64,000 bases of DNA from Dendronalium phyllosphericum CENA369 (GTDB lineage: Bacteria > Cyanobacteriota > Cyanobacteriia > Cyanobacteriales > Nostocaceae). Made by a program: the position numbers and the translations under genes. Below the pieces are notes generated by a model, which was given only the letters and a program-made list of their open reading frames with translations, had not been told where the DNA came from and did no database searches. Location: contig NZ_JAECZA010000005.1 in NCBI RefSeq assembly GCF_016056275.1, positions 40,270 to 104,269 of the forward strand, in the 5' to 3' direction. Positions 25,819 to 35,093 of the stretch are shown in pieces. Position 1 is the first letter of the stretch, and every line of letters begins with the position of its first letter.

Positions 25819-28014
25819 ATGCAGGTACTTCGTTGTCTTCCTAAAGAACTTATCAACCTCAGCGTCAGTCTAGGGCGTGGCGGTGAAGCTTGTATCTATG
25901 CTGTGCCGTCTGATGGTGACTTAGTAGCCAAGGTTTATCACAAGCCAACAGTAGCTCACGCTAACAAACTCCAAGCGATGCTAGCTAACCCACCGGAAAA
26001 CCCCACAGCTAACTTAGGGCATATTTCCATCGCTTGGCCAGAGGATTTATTACTAGCACCAGTCAACGACACTGACGATGACAAAATCAAGGGCGATCGC
26101 ATCATTGGCTTTTTAATGCCACGGATTCGCGGGATGCGTCCGATCATCGACTTTTACAACCCTAGAACTCGTCGCGAACACTGTCCTTTATTCAATTATC
26201 AGTACCTACTGCGAACTGCGCGTAATTTAGCAGCAGCATTTGCCGCTTTGCACAACAGTGGATATTGCGTTGGCGATGTGAATGAATCCAATATCCTCGT
26301 CAGCGACACAGCATTAGTCACCTTGGTAGACACCGACTCCTTCCAAGTGCGCGACCCAGAAGGCAATGTGGTTTACCGTTGTCCAGTAGGTAAACCAGAG
26401 TTTACCCCACCAGAACTACAGAATAAGATTTTTGCTCAACACGATCGCCAAGTCAGCCATGACTTATTTGGCTTGGCAGTGTTGATATTTCAACTCTTAA
26501 TGGAAGGCACTCATCCCTTCTCTGGCATCTTCCAAGGTAATTCCGAACCACCCCCCTACGAAGCGCGCATTGCCGCTGGACATTTTACTTACAGTCAAAA
26601 GCGGCAAGTTCCCTATCTGCCTACACCCATTGCACCCGCTTGGGACATTCTGCATCCCAAATTACAAGAACTATTTCTCCGTTGTTTTGAGGATGGTCAC
26701 AACGACCCACAATTACGCCCCAATGCCCAAAATTGGTTATCAGCAGTAGCTGAAGCCGAAGATAGCCTGATTACCTGTACCGTCAATCCCCAGCATCGCT
26801 ACAACAATCACCTACATAACTGTCCTTGGTGCGATCGCGCTTTGCGCTTAGGCGGACGCGATCCGTTCCCATCACATCGAGCAATAGAAAATAAAGAACA
26901 TCTCAAACCGAGAATCCAACCAAAGCGGCGTTACACCCAAGTTCCTGGTTTACCACAGCCAGTAACACCATTACACCAATTTAATTATTGGCAGCAAACA
27001 AACACCGCAACCTATTCTCCCCGCAAACGTTCCCGCAAGACAAAGTTTTATCCTGTAATTTTTGGCTTGCTGGGTTTTGGGATGTTGGGATATCTGGACG
27101 TAATGATTAAATTTACGCGTCCATTTGTATCCCAAAATGCATACAGCCAACAATCGTTGATGACTCGTTCCAAAACTAACAATCCTACTCTCAGCTTTAC
27201 CGATTACTACAAGCAAGGTCATGCTGCTTACCGAACGCGAGACTACGAGCAAGCAGTGGCAAATTTTAGCCAAGCGATCAAACAGCAACCTACCTATGCT
27301 AGAGCTTTTGTCAACCGAGGTAATGCTCGCTACAATCTCAAAGACTACGAAGGTGCGCTTGGAGACTATAACCAAGCCATACACATCAATCCCAGTGAAG
27401 TCAAGGGTTTTGTGAATCGAGGTAACGCTCGTTACATGCTTGCTGAATACAGCAACGACCCCGATCGCGAGTACAGACAAGCGATCGCCGATTACAATCA
27501 TGCTCTACAACTCAACGTTAGAGAAGTCGAAGCTTATCTCAGAAGGGGTGTTGTTCGTTCGCAAATGGCTAAATACAGCGGTGTAGCTATAGAAGATTTC
27601 AAACAAGCAATTGCGGATTTTACAGAAGCGATCGCCCTCAATCCATCCAAAGCAGAAGCTTATTTTCAGCGCGGCTCTGTGCGCTATCAAATGGCTCAAT
27701 ATAGTGGCGATTACAGTCAAGAATATCAAAAAGCCCTTGCTGACTTCGACCAAGCATTACTAATTAATGACAAACTAGCGAAAGTTTATCTCAAACGTGG
27801 TATGGTTCGCTACGAACTTGCACAATATATTAGTAGCGAATCAGACCAAAATCATCAGCAAGCCATTCAAGATTTAAACACAGCTGCTAAATTGGCAATG
27901 GAACAAGAAGATACAGAAAATTACCAACAAGCACTTAGCAGTCTTTGCGTCATAGAAGAAGACAAATGTAATAATTTATTCCAAGGTTCTAGTATGTTGA
28001 ATAATTTCAAATAA
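25819..28014 (+). CDS. Membrane-linked Ser/Thr protein kinase with C-terminal TPRs (TerY triad kinase)
   Basis: 731 residues. The kinase domain (~10-320) has a Gly-rich loop LGRGGEACIYAV, the ATP Lys in LVAKVYHK, a catalytic loop GYCVGDVNESNILV (HRD replaced by VGD, catalytic Asp and Asn kept) and DTD instead of DFG. After it comes a small Cys/His cluster (CTVNPQHRYNNHLHNCPWCD, ~332-351) like a zinc ribbon. One membrane helix follows (~418-438, FYPVIFGLLGFGMLGYLDVM), then at least five TPR units (YKQGHAAYRTRDYEQAVANF, etc.) likely on the other side of the membrane. Kinase-TPR fusions are common in cyanobacteria; the vWA-PP2C context suggests stress signalling. Confidence 0.88.
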   Translation: MQVLRCLPKELINLSVSLGRGGEACIYAVPSDGDLVAKVYHKPTVAHANKLQAMLANPPENPTANLGHISIAWPEDLLLAPVNDTDDDKIKGDRIIGFLMPRIRGMRPIIDFYNPRTRREHCPLFNYQYLLRTARNLAAAFAALHNSGYCVGDVNESNILVSDTALVTLVDTDSFQVRDPEGNVVYRCPVGKPEFTPPELQNKIFAQHDRQVSHDLFGLAVLIFQLLMEGTHPFSGIFQGNSEPPPYEARIAAGHFTYSQKRQVPYLPTPIAPAWDILHPKLQELFLRCFEDGHNDPQLRPNAQNWLSAVAEAEDSLITCTVNPQHRYNNHLHNCPWCDRALRLGGRDPFPSHRAIENKEHLKPRIQPKRRYTQVPGLPQPVTPLHQFNYWQQTNTATYSPRKRSRKTKFYPVIFGLLGFGMLGYLDVMIKFTRPFVSQNAYSQQSLMTRSKTNNPTLSFTDYYKQGHAAYRTRDYEQAVANFSQAIKQQPTYARAFVNRGNARYNLKDYEGALGDYNQAIHINPSEVKGFVNRGNARYMLAEYSNDPDREYRQAIADYNHALQLNVREVEAYLRRGVVRSQMAKYSGVAIEDFKQAIADFTEAIALNPSKAEAYFQRGSVRYQMAQYSGDYSQEYQKALADFDQALLINDKLAKVYLKRGMVRYELAQYISSESDQNHQQAIQDLNTAAKLAMEQEDTENYQQALSSLCVIEEDKCNNLFQGSSMLNNFK

Positions 28015-28016
28015 CA

Positions 28017-28471
28017 CTAAGCTCGACTTTATCCATTTTCATAGAAAGCGACGCATATGCTAAAACCTTTATATATAGCTGGGGACTGGTGACTGGTGAG
28101 ACAGCGCTCTTGGTAGGGTTTCCCTCCGAAGCCACTTGTGTGGGCGGGTTTCCCACGCCACTTGCCACAACGGGGGGAACCCCCGCAAGACAGTGGCTCG
28201 ACTTGAGCAAAGTGGCATCAGGCGACTGCGTTAGCGCTAGCGGTAGCGACGCAGGAGCGTCACCCTTCGGTGACTGGGTGAAAAGTCTTTTTGTGTCTAG
28301 GTTCGCTCGTCTGTTGATGTCCTAACAGTACTGGCGACGGCTATAATTTAGGTTTTGACTTTTTCGATTTCATCAAAACTAACCATATAGGAAAAAGTTT
28401 TTGCCACAAAGCTAGAATTTTTGCCAAATAACAAAAGTTACGTTCTTTTATTTGGATAAAGTCGAGCTTAG
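28017..28471. mobile_element. 455-bp element with 19-bp perfect terminal inverted repeats
   Basis: CTAAGCTCGACTTTATCCA at 28017-28035 is the exact reverse complement of 28453-28471. The interior has a GC-rich, repeat-laden half (28085-28275, with CCACTTGTGTGGGCGGG and CCACGCCACTTGCC) and an AT-rich half, with no transposase. The left end starts two bases after the kinase stop codon. The outermost ACTAAGCT is shared with the MITE-like family at 2340, 7889 and 56543. A non-autonomous element is likely; the target duplication is unclear. Confidence 0.5.
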
Positions 28472-29049
28472 TCATTTGCTCACACGGCGCTGGTATCTAC
28501 AATTATCAGCATATGCCTTGTGAGTTTTTTTACGATACTCCCACCTTTTCAAATATCCTCTTGATACATCTTTACGTCTGTATTTGTATCATTTTTTAAG
28601 TGAAACAGTACGAGAAATCAATAAATAAATACTCCATTGTAATTGTTGACTGATGACTGTCAACACCTTTTAGCCAGATAATTAGTTTATTGGAGTTACT
28701 TTAACTCAAAGTTAGTAAATTTTGCCACAATTTATTACTAGTATTATTTTTGTAGCTAACTCCTAAATTCCTGCATAGCAAGGGTTATAGAAGCTAAATA
28801 TAATTAGTTATTAGGTATTATTTTGACTTATTTGAACTTAGGCAATTTTTGTTTCATAGATATTCATAAACCTTTTACACATCAAAGATTTTTATTTACC
28901 TGCTCTTTACATTATGGTGATAGATTTTAGTTAAATTATGTACGGAGAAAAACAACATCCAAGAAAAATTTTTCTCTTTACCAAGTGCATTTTCCTCATC
29001 TCGAAAATTTCCAAATAATAATTTCCTTGCAAATCTCCGAGGTAATTGA
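28472..29049. other. AT-rich region upstream of the polysaccharide island
   Basis: About 580 bp without a credible frame. It contains GTTGACTGATGACTGTCAAC near 28644 (hairpin-forming) and long AT stretches. It is the likely promoter region for rfbF and the downstream HEP genes; I do not see a convincing NtcA box. Confidence 0.4.
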
Positions 29050-29823
29050 ATGAAAGCGGTGATTTTGGCTGGAGGGCTTGGTACGCGCCTCAGTGAAGAA
29101 ACTAGTATCAGACCCAAGCCGATGGTAGAAATTGGTGGTAAACCAATTCTCTGGCACATAATGAAAACCTACTCTGCCCACGGTATTAATGATTTCATCA
29201 TCTGTTGCGGCTATAAAGGTTACATCATTAAAGAGTATTTTGCTAACTACTTCTTACACATGTCAGATGTCACATTTGATATGCGCTTTAACCAGATGAA
29301 TGTGCATTCTGGATATGCAGAACCTTGGCGTGTCACCTTAGTAAACACGGGCGACCACACAATGACAGGCGGACGCTTAAAGCGAGTTTGCGAGCATATT
29401 GGTAATGATACTTTTTGCTTTACCTATGGTGATGGGGTGAGTGATATCAATATCACAGAGCTAATTAACTTTCATAAAGAACAAAGAAGCTTGGCGACTC
29501 TCACAGCCGTTCAACCAGCAGGACGTTTTGGCGCAATTTCCCTAGGACAAGAACAAACTAAAATCAGCAGCTTTCGGGAAAAACCCGAAGGTGATGGAGC
29601 TTGGATTAATGGTGGTTATTTTGTCTTAGAACCGGAAGTAATCAACTTAATTGCTGATGATTTTACAGTTTGGGAAAAAGAACCATTAGAAAAGCTAGCC
29701 GATATGGAGCAGCTATCTGCTTTCAAGCATCATGGCTTTTGGCAACCAATGGATACCTTAAGAGATAAAAACTATCTAGAAGACCTGTGGAAGAACGGTC
29801 AGGCTCCTTGGCAGGTGTGGTAA
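29050..29823 (+). CDS. rfbF: Glucose-1-phosphate cytidylyltransferase
   Basis: 257 residues, the family's usual length. The nucleotidyltransferase signature MKAVILAGGLGTRLSEETSI RPKPMVEIGGKPILWHIM is followed by FTYGDGVSDINI (metal-binding Asp) and FREKPEGDGAWINGGYFVLE, which are characteristic of RfbF rather than of RmlA or GalU. It makes CDP-glucose from CTP and glucose-1-phosphate in the cytosol, the first step toward CDP-linked deoxysugars. A canonical CDP-glucose 4,6-dehydratase is not evident in the window. It opens the HEP island. Confidence 0.93.
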   Translation: MKAVILAGGLGTRLSEETSIRPKPMVEIGGKPILWHIMKTYSAHGINDFIICCGYKGYIIKEYFANYFLHMSDVTFDMRFNQMNVHSGYAEPWRVTLVNTGDHTMTGGRLKRVCEHIGNDTFCFTYGDGVSDINITELINFHKEQRSLATLTAVQPAGRFGAISLGQEQTKISSFREKPEGDGAWINGGYFVLEPEVINLIADDFTVWEKEPLEKLADMEQLSAFKHHGFWQPMDTLRDKNYLEDLWKNGQAPWQVW

Positions 29824-29891
29824 TAAGTTATGAGTTATAAAAGTGGTAAGTAATGAGTTATAACTTGAATTTAACTTCTAACTTCTAAATC

Positions 29892-29947
29892 TTGTACGCG
29901 ATTAATCGCGTCTCTTAAATATTGTACAGACGCGATTAATCACGTCT
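29892..29947. repeat. Two tandem palindromic dispersed repeats
   Basis: Copies of the GACGCGATTAATCGCGTC family at 29892-29915 (first part shortened to GTACGCGATTAATCGCGTCT) and 29922-29947 (one mismatch, ATTAATCACGTC), between rfbF and the LhgO-like gene. TTATGAGTTAT repeats precede them. Confidence 0.8.
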
Positions 29948-29991
29948 ATACTCCTAACTTTTGTGTCGTCGTTTCGAGTGCAATAATACCA

Positions 29992-31206
29992 ATGTATGAT
30001 TTTGCTATTGTCGGTGGGGGAATAGTTGGTCTGTCTACAGGGATGGCTTTAGGTAAACGCTATCCCAGTGCCAGAATTTTAGTATTAGAAAAAGAGAATA
30101 ACTGGGCATTCCACCAAACCGGCAATAATAGTGGGGTGATTCACTCTGGCATTTACTATAAGCCAGGGAGTTTCAAAGCGAAATTCTGTCGTGACGGTAG
30201 TCGCTCAATGGTAGAGTTCTGCCAAGAGTATGGGATTGAGCATGAAATCTGCGGTAAGGTAATTGTTGCAACCGACAAACAACAGCTACCGCGCCTAGAA
30301 AACCTCTACAAACGCGGTTTAGAAAATGGCATAGAAGTCCAAAAAATTAGCTCAGAAGAAGTTAAAGAAATTGAACCTCATGTTAGTTGTGTAGGTGGAA
30401 TTAAAGTATTTTCAACTGGTATTGTTAATTACAAGCAAGTTTGTTTAAAATACGCGGAATTAATTCAACAGCAGGGGGGAGATTTACGCCTGAATACAAA
30501 AGTCCTGAAAATCTCCCCCAGTGGAAACAATCAGGTACTAGAAACCAACAAAGGCAACTTTGAAACACGCTTTGTCATCAATTGTGCCGGATTGCACAGC
30601 GATCGCGTTGCTAAATTAGGTGGGGTTGAACCAAGTGCGAAAATCGTCCCCTTCCGGGGAGAATATTACGAACTCACCCCAGAAAAACGCTATCTGGTTA
30701 AAACTCTCATTTACCCAGTTCCCAATCCCGATTTTCCTTTCTTGGGTGTCCACTTCACTCGGATGATCGATGGCAGCGTTCACGCCGGGCCAAATGCAGT
30801 CCTCAGCCTCAAACGCGAAGGTTACACCAAAACCGACTTTGACTTGAAAGATTTTGCCGAAGTCATCACCTACCCCGGTTTTTGGAAACTGGCAGCCAAA
30901 CATGCTGACGAAGGCATTCAAGAAATCATTCGTTCCTTTAGTAAAGCCGCCTTTACTAGAAGTTTGCAACAACTAATTCCCGAAGTCCAAGCCGAGGATT
31001 TAGTCCCCACCCATGCGGGAGTCCGCGCCCAAGCTTTGATGAACGATGGTTCTCTAGTGGACGACTTTTTAATCGTTCCCGGTGAAAATTCCATCCATGT
31101 TTGCAATGCGCCTTCTCCAGCTGCCACTTCTTCTCTGGAGATTGGGAAAGCGATCGTTGCACAAATTCCGCAACTTTCACATCTTGAGACAGTAGTAACT
31201 GCATAG
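29992..31206 (+). CDS. lhgO: L-2-hydroxyglutarate oxidase-like FAD enzyme
   Basis: 404 residues with a DAO-type FAD-binding start (MYDFAIVGGGIVGLSTGMAL), NNSGVIHSGIYYKPGSFKAK and NCAGLHSDRVAKLGG, and a C-terminal THAGVRAQALMNDGSLVDDF. This is the LhgO/L2HGDH pattern: oxidation of L-2-hydroxyglutarate to 2-oxoglutarate, with electrons to the membrane quinone pool. Within a polysaccharide island it may instead oxidise another 2-hydroxy acid or sugar acid; that is inference. It is separated from rfbF by 168 bp of repeats and from the acyltransferase by only 24 bp. Confidence 0.85.
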   Translation: MYDFAIVGGGIVGLSTGMALGKRYPSARILVLEKENNWAFHQTGNNSGVIHSGIYYKPGSFKAKFCRDGSRSMVEFCQEYGIEHEICGKVIVATDKQQLPRLENLYKRGLENGIEVQKISSEEVKEIEPHVSCVGGIKVFSTGIVNYKQVCLKYAELIQQQGGDLRLNTKVLKISPSGNNQVLETNKGNFETRFVINCAGLHSDRVAKLGGVEPSAKIVPFRGEYYELTPEKRYLVKTLIYPVPNPDFPFLGVHFTRMIDGSVHAGPNAVLSLKREGYTKTDFDLKDFAEVITYPGFWKLAAKHADEGIQEIIRSFSKAAFTRSLQQLIPEVQAEDLVPTHAGVRAQALMNDGSLVDDFLIVPGENSIHVCNAPSPAATSSLEIGKAIVAQIPQLSHLETVVTA

Positions 31207-31230
31207 CATAGTTACTTATAGACATAGACA

Positions 31231-31932
31231 ATGAATAGCTTGGCAAGCAATGGGAGTTTGAACCCAGCGATCGCTCCTGCCAAATTGGCACGCCTAAAAG
31301 AGGTTTTATTAACTATACTATTAGGAAATCTGCCGACAATTGCTTTAGGAGTCCACTTGCGAAAGCTATTGTATTCTCAGATTTTTGGTCAATTTGGCAG
31401 ATTTATTTGCATCGAAACCAATGTGAAATTTTATGGTACTTCTAATATCCGGCTAGGAGATAAAGTCAAAATTTGCAGTGGCGTTCGGCTTAACAGCCTC
31501 GGCGCAGAAAACAATCGGATTACTCTTGGCTCTGAAGTAACTTTGGAACGCGGCGTTGATATTGGTACGCTACAAAATTCTTTTATCGAAATTGGTGAAA
31601 AAACATACATCGGTTTGTATACCTGCATTACTGGTTATGGCAACATCAAAATCGGTAAAAACTGTCTAATCGCAGCCCATTCTGGCATCTATGGTAACAG
31701 CCATATTTTTGCAGATCCATCGCAGACAATTGGCGACCAAGGAGTTACCAGAAAAGGAATAGTCATAGAGGACGACTGTTGGTTAGGTCATGGAGTCACA
31801 GTCATAGATGGTGTCACTATCGGTCGTGGCAGTGTCATCGGAGCTGGAGCAGTTGTCAATAGAGATATTCCTCCTTACTCAATAGCAGTCGGCATACCTG
31901 CTAAGGTAATTGCTCAAAGAAATCGCATTTAA
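31231..31932 (+). CDS. Left-handed beta-helix (hexapeptide) acyltransferase
   Basis: 233 residues. An N-terminal hydrophobic/helical segment (~25-45, VLLTILLGNLPTIALGVHL) is followed by hexapeptide repeats forming a left-handed beta-helix (IRLGDKVKICSGVRLNS, IKIGKNCLIAAHSGIYGNSH, VIEDDCWLGHGVTVIDGVTI, GAGAVVNRDIPPYSIAVGIP). The active-site His is probably in GNSH or GHGV. It resembles WcaF/maltose-O-acetyltransferase-type enzymes that acetylate exopolysaccharide sugars. Confidence 0.88.
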   Translation: MNSLASNGSLNPAIAPAKLARLKEVLLTILLGNLPTIALGVHLRKLLYSQIFGQFGRFICIETNVKFYGTSNIRLGDKVKICSGVRLNSLGAENNRITLGSEVTLERGVDIGTLQNSFIEIGEKTYIGLYTCITGYGNIKIGKNCLIAAHSGIYGNSHIFADPSQTIGDQGVTRKGIVIEDDCWLGHGVTVIDGVTIGRGSVIGAGAVVNRDIPPYSIAVGIPAKVIAQRNRI

Positions 31933-32032
31933 CTAAGTCAGCAAAACATACCGTGTGTTGTTGTAAGTAACAACACATGAGCATCTTTCTGCTCGATACT
32001 CAGCACTTTTAAACACAGAGGATTGGATTGCA

Positions 32033-33061
32033 ATGAAAGTATTGGTAACTGGAACAGAAGGCTATCTAGGTTCTTTATTACCTCCTCTGTTAATCGAACG
32101 AGGACATGAAGTTATTGGCGTAGATACGGGTTTCTATAAAGTAGGTTGGTTGTACAACGGTACTGAAGTCACAGCCAAGACTCTTAACAAAGATATTCGT
32201 CACATCACCCCTGAAGATTTGCAAGGTGTCGAGGCAGTAGTTCACATGGCGGAACTATCCAACGACCCCACCGGACAATTAGCACCTAATATCACCTACG
32301 AAATTAATCATCTAGGTTCAGTTCGTTTGGCTAATTTAGCTAAAACAATGGGTGTGCGCCGCTTCGTCTATATGTCTTCGTGTAGTGTCTATGGTGTTGC
32401 TACCGAAGGTGATGTCACAGAAGATTCTCCGATCAATCCTCAAACAGCCTACGCAGAATGTAAAACTCTCGTAGAAAGAGATGTCAAACCATTAGCTGAC
32501 GATGATTTTTCTCCTACTTTTATGCGGAATGCCACTGCCTTTGGCGCTTCCCCTAGAATGCGGTTTGATATTGTCTTAAACAACTTGGCTGGTTTGGCAT
32601 GGACTAGCAAAGAAATCAAAATGACTAGCGATGGTACACCTTGGCGGCCACTAGTTCATGCACTAGATATTTGTAAGGCAATTGTCTGTGCTTTAGAAGC
32701 ACCCCGCGACATCGTACACAACCAAATCTTTAATGTCGGAGATACAACTAACAATTATCGCGTTAAAGAAATTGCGGAAATTATTGCTGATATTTTTCCT
32801 GGTTGTAAATTGTCCTTTGGTGATAATGGTGCAGATAACCGCAGCTACCGAGTATCGTTCGAGAAAATTAACACCGTCCTCCCTGGATTCAAATGTGATT
32901 GGAATGCCCAACGTGGGGCACGACAGTTATTTGATTTATTCAGTCAAATTGACATGACTGAAGATACTTTCTTATTTAGAGGATTTACGCGGTTAAAACA
33001 ACTAGAGTACTTGATTCGTACTCAGCAAATTAATCAAGATTTCTTTTGGAATAAAAAGTAG
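32033..33061 (+). CDS. NAD-dependent epimerase/dehydratase (extended SDR)
   Basis: 342 residues. Rossmann motif MKVLVTGTEGYLGSLLPPLL, then MSSCSVYG (catalytic Ser) and the catalytic YAECK (Tyr/Lys pair). The C-terminal domain is substrate-binding (RMRFDIVLNNLAGLAW; WRPLVHALDICKAIVCALE). It acts on a nucleotide sugar in the cytosol, most likely as a 4-epimerase, 4,6-dehydratase or 4-reductase; specificity cannot be told by eye. Next to rfbF, a CDP-sugar substrate is a reasonable guess. Confidence 0.88.
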   Translation: MKVLVTGTEGYLGSLLPPLLIERGHEVIGVDTGFYKVGWLYNGTEVTAKTLNKDIRHITPEDLQGVEAVVHMAELSNDPTGQLAPNITYEINHLGSVRLANLAKTMGVRRFVYMSSCSVYGVATEGDVTEDSPINPQTAYAECKTLVERDVKPLADDDFSPTFMRNATAFGASPRMRFDIVLNNLAGLAWTSKEIKMTSDGTPWRPLVHALDICKAIVCALEAPRDIVHNQIFNVGDTTNNYRVKEIAEIIADIFPGCKLSFGDNGADNRSYRVSFEKINTVLPGFKCDWNAQRGARQLFDLFSQIDMTEDTFLFRGFTRLKQLEYLIRTQQINQDFFWNKK

Positions 33062-33097
33062 GTTGGCTATCTAAATAGCATCTCAAACTATATTCTA

Positions 33098-33129
33098 TAT
33101 TCCGAATCAAATATATTTGATTCGGAATA
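33098..33129. repeat. Perfect 32-bp palindrome
   Basis: TATTCCGAATCAAATA followed by its exact reverse complement. It lies between the epimerase stop (33061) and the GT2 start (33159), so it could form a hairpin in the transcript and act as an attenuator, RNase site or weak terminator. Confidence 0.85.
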
Positions 33130-33158
33130 ATCGCACCTCAAAAGTGATGCTTTTAACA

Positions 33159-34187
33159 ATGAACAAATTACTGACCATTGCCATTCCTACTTATAACCGT
33201 GCTGAGTTACTAGATAAACAGTTAGCATGGTTAGCTCAAGCCATCAAAGGATTTGAATCTGAGTGTGAAATTTTAATCTCTGATAATTGTTCTACCGATA
33301 ATACTCAGTGTGTAATTAGAAAGTGGCAAGAAATTCTGAGCGATTTTACCTTTAAGGTGAACAAAAATCCGGAGAATTTAGGCGTAATGCGAAATATTAT
33401 GTACTGCCTAAATTCAGCCACAACAAAGTATGTCTGGACAATTGGCGATGACGATCCAATTCAGAATAGAGCTATCACTTATGTAATCGATAAAATTAAA
33501 CAACATGAAGATTTATCATTATTATTTCTTAATTTTTCTGGAAAAAATAAAATTACTGGTGAAGCAGTACATCCACCAACAATAGTTGGGAACCGCTGGT
33601 TTGATGCTGACAGTGAAGATGCTTGTGGTGATGGCAAAGCCATATTTGAACATTGTTTTTCTAAAAGTGTCGGTGCAGTAATTTTTCTCACTGCTACTGT
33701 CTACCGTACCGACTTAGTGAAACGTGCCTTGCAAATTTGGCTAGATGCTGCAAGTAATTGGATATCTTTAGCATACTTGGCTGGTTATTGTGCTGCTAAT
33801 GGCAGTGTCATTGTCACTAAAGAAACCTATTTAGAATGTATTGTAGGTGTGAGTTATTGGCAGAAAGAGCCAAAATCTGCACTTTTAATGCAATACAAAC
33901 ATATACCTGAAGTTATTTTAAAACTTGAGGAAAGTGGATATTCTAAGCAGTTTTGTAGACGAATGCTTTTACAAAACTCCAAAGATGTTAGCTGGAAAGT
34001 TTTCTTAGGTGCTTTGAGAAGATGGCCTGTATCTGCTATCAAGACAGTAGTTCCTTTTTTAGCTTTAGTCAGTATTTCTGCTTTTGATGTTATGGCTTTC
34101 AAAGAGTTGAAAATTGCTGAAGTTAACGAACCAGCTAGTCAAGAAATACGTTCTCGTCAGGGTAGCGATCGCTCAATCAATTTATAA
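33159..34187 (+). CDS. Glycosyltransferase family 2
   Basis: 342 residues from the ATG at 33159 (MNKLLTIAIPTYNRAELLDK); an upstream in-frame start at 33117 would lie inside the 32-bp palindrome and is less likely. GT-A motifs: ISDNCSTDNTQ and WTIGDDDPIQN (nucleotide/metal). The C-terminal ~80 residues are basic and may touch the membrane. It likely transfers one sugar of the repeat unit from an NDP-sugar. It is followed 21 bp later by the first dioxygenase-like gene. Confidence 0.86.
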   Translation: MNKLLTIAIPTYNRAELLDKQLAWLAQAIKGFESECEILISDNCSTDNTQCVIRKWQEILSDFTFKVNKNPENLGVMRNIMYCLNSATTKYVWTIGDDDPIQNRAITYVIDKIKQHEDLSLLFLNFSGKNKITGEAVHPPTIVGNRWFDADSEDACGDGKAIFEHCFSKSVGAVIFLTATVYRTDLVKRALQIWLDAASNWISLAYLAGYCAANGSVIVTKETYLECIVGVSYWQKEPKSALLMQYKHIPEVILKLEESGYSKQFCRRMLLQNSKDVSWKVFLGALRRWPVSAIKTVVPFLALVSISAFDVMAFKELKIAEVNEPASQEIRSRQGSDRSINL

Positions 34188-34208
34188 TCAAAAATAGGTA
34201 GTTATAGC

Positions 34209-35072
34209 ATGATTATGAATATTAAAGATAAGGTTTCATACTTTAATTATGAGTTGAATTATCGAGTCAATCTGTGGCAACATACGAAAAATTTACCACC
34301 AATAGAAGAACGCGATCGCATAATTCTTGATTCTCTCAAAAGCAAAAGTATTTACATTACAAACCTTGCCGAATTAGGATTTACTTCTACCTCCGAATTG
34401 CTTGATGCTGCTCATAGTTTATTACCAAGCATGGGAAAAGCTAACTATGATGATTCGGGCGAAAATCCGCCTGAAATTTGCATAGTCACAGATTTACCAG
34501 AATTTTATAACTGGGGAAAAGAACAAAGGCTGTTCAATATCATTGAAAATTATATTGGTCTTCCTGTTGCCTATCATGGCGTACATCTCCGCAAAGATTT
34601 TGCTAACAAAAATCAGTTTGCCACATTGCTATGGCATAGAGATATAGAAGACCGCCGAGTTATCAAAATAATGGTTTACTTAAATGATGTAGAAGAAAAG
34701 CACGGGCCTTTTGAATACGTGCCCTCACATCTGACCTCCAAATATACACTTAACTATTATCGAATTAAAAATAAGATTAAGAATTCTGGAGGAATCAACG
34801 ATGAAACACTAAACCAAATTGTTCCCAAATCAGCTTGGAAATCTTGTCCTGGAAAAGCAGGTACAGTCATTATTGCTGATACAAGACGACTTTTACATCA
34901 TGGGACTCTTCGCACTCAAGAGCGGTCAACACTATTTTTTGCTTACACTGCTAACCCCCCTAAACAACCACAACTTTGTACTCATTTCTGGGACGATTCT
35001 TATCCTAAACCAGAGTTTTATCTAAAATCTGAAGAAACTAGATTAAGTACATTAACTACCTTAACCAAATAA
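34209..35072 (+). CDS. Phytanoyl-CoA dioxygenase-like protein, copy 1
   Basis: 287 residues. Features of the PhyH-type Fe(II)/2-oxoglutarate dioxygenase fold: WHRDIEDRR (~H142-D144, first two iron ligands), HGPFEYVPSHL, and LLHHGTLRTQERS (~230, distal His and the 2-oxoglutarate Arg). Such enzymes hydroxylate or otherwise oxidise small substrates, lipids or sugars. The gene is followed 21 bp later by a close paralogue (copy 2). Substrate unknown; the island context suggests oxidation of a sugar, carrier or acyl group. Confidence 0.78.
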   Translation: MIMNIKDKVSYFNYELNYRVNLWQHTKNLPPIEERDRIILDSLKSKSIYITNLAELGFTSTSELLDAAHSLLPSMGKANYDDSGENPPEICIVTDLPEFYNWGKEQRLFNIIENYIGLPVAYHGVHLRKDFANKNQFATLLWHRDIEDRRVIKIMVYLNDVEEKHGPFEYVPSHLTSKYTLNYYRIKNKIKNSGGINDETLNQIVPKSAWKSCPGKAGTVIIADTRRLLHHGTLRTQERSTLFFAYTANPPKQPQLCTHFWDDSYPKPEFYLKSEETRLSTLTTLTK

Positions 35073-35093
35073 GTCAGTCATCCTGTGTGAAAG

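Noticed and set aside
26971..27501. 176-codon minus-strand frame
   Set aside because: Antisense to the kinase TPR region; the sense product has clear domain structure.
28089..28325. Open frame of 78 codons in the 455-bp inverted-repeat element
   Set aside because: It consists of dispersed repeat words read in one frame; no start context and no protein-like features.
28017..28471. Intact insertion sequence
   Set aside because: No transposase-sized frame on either strand, so at most a non-autonomous element.
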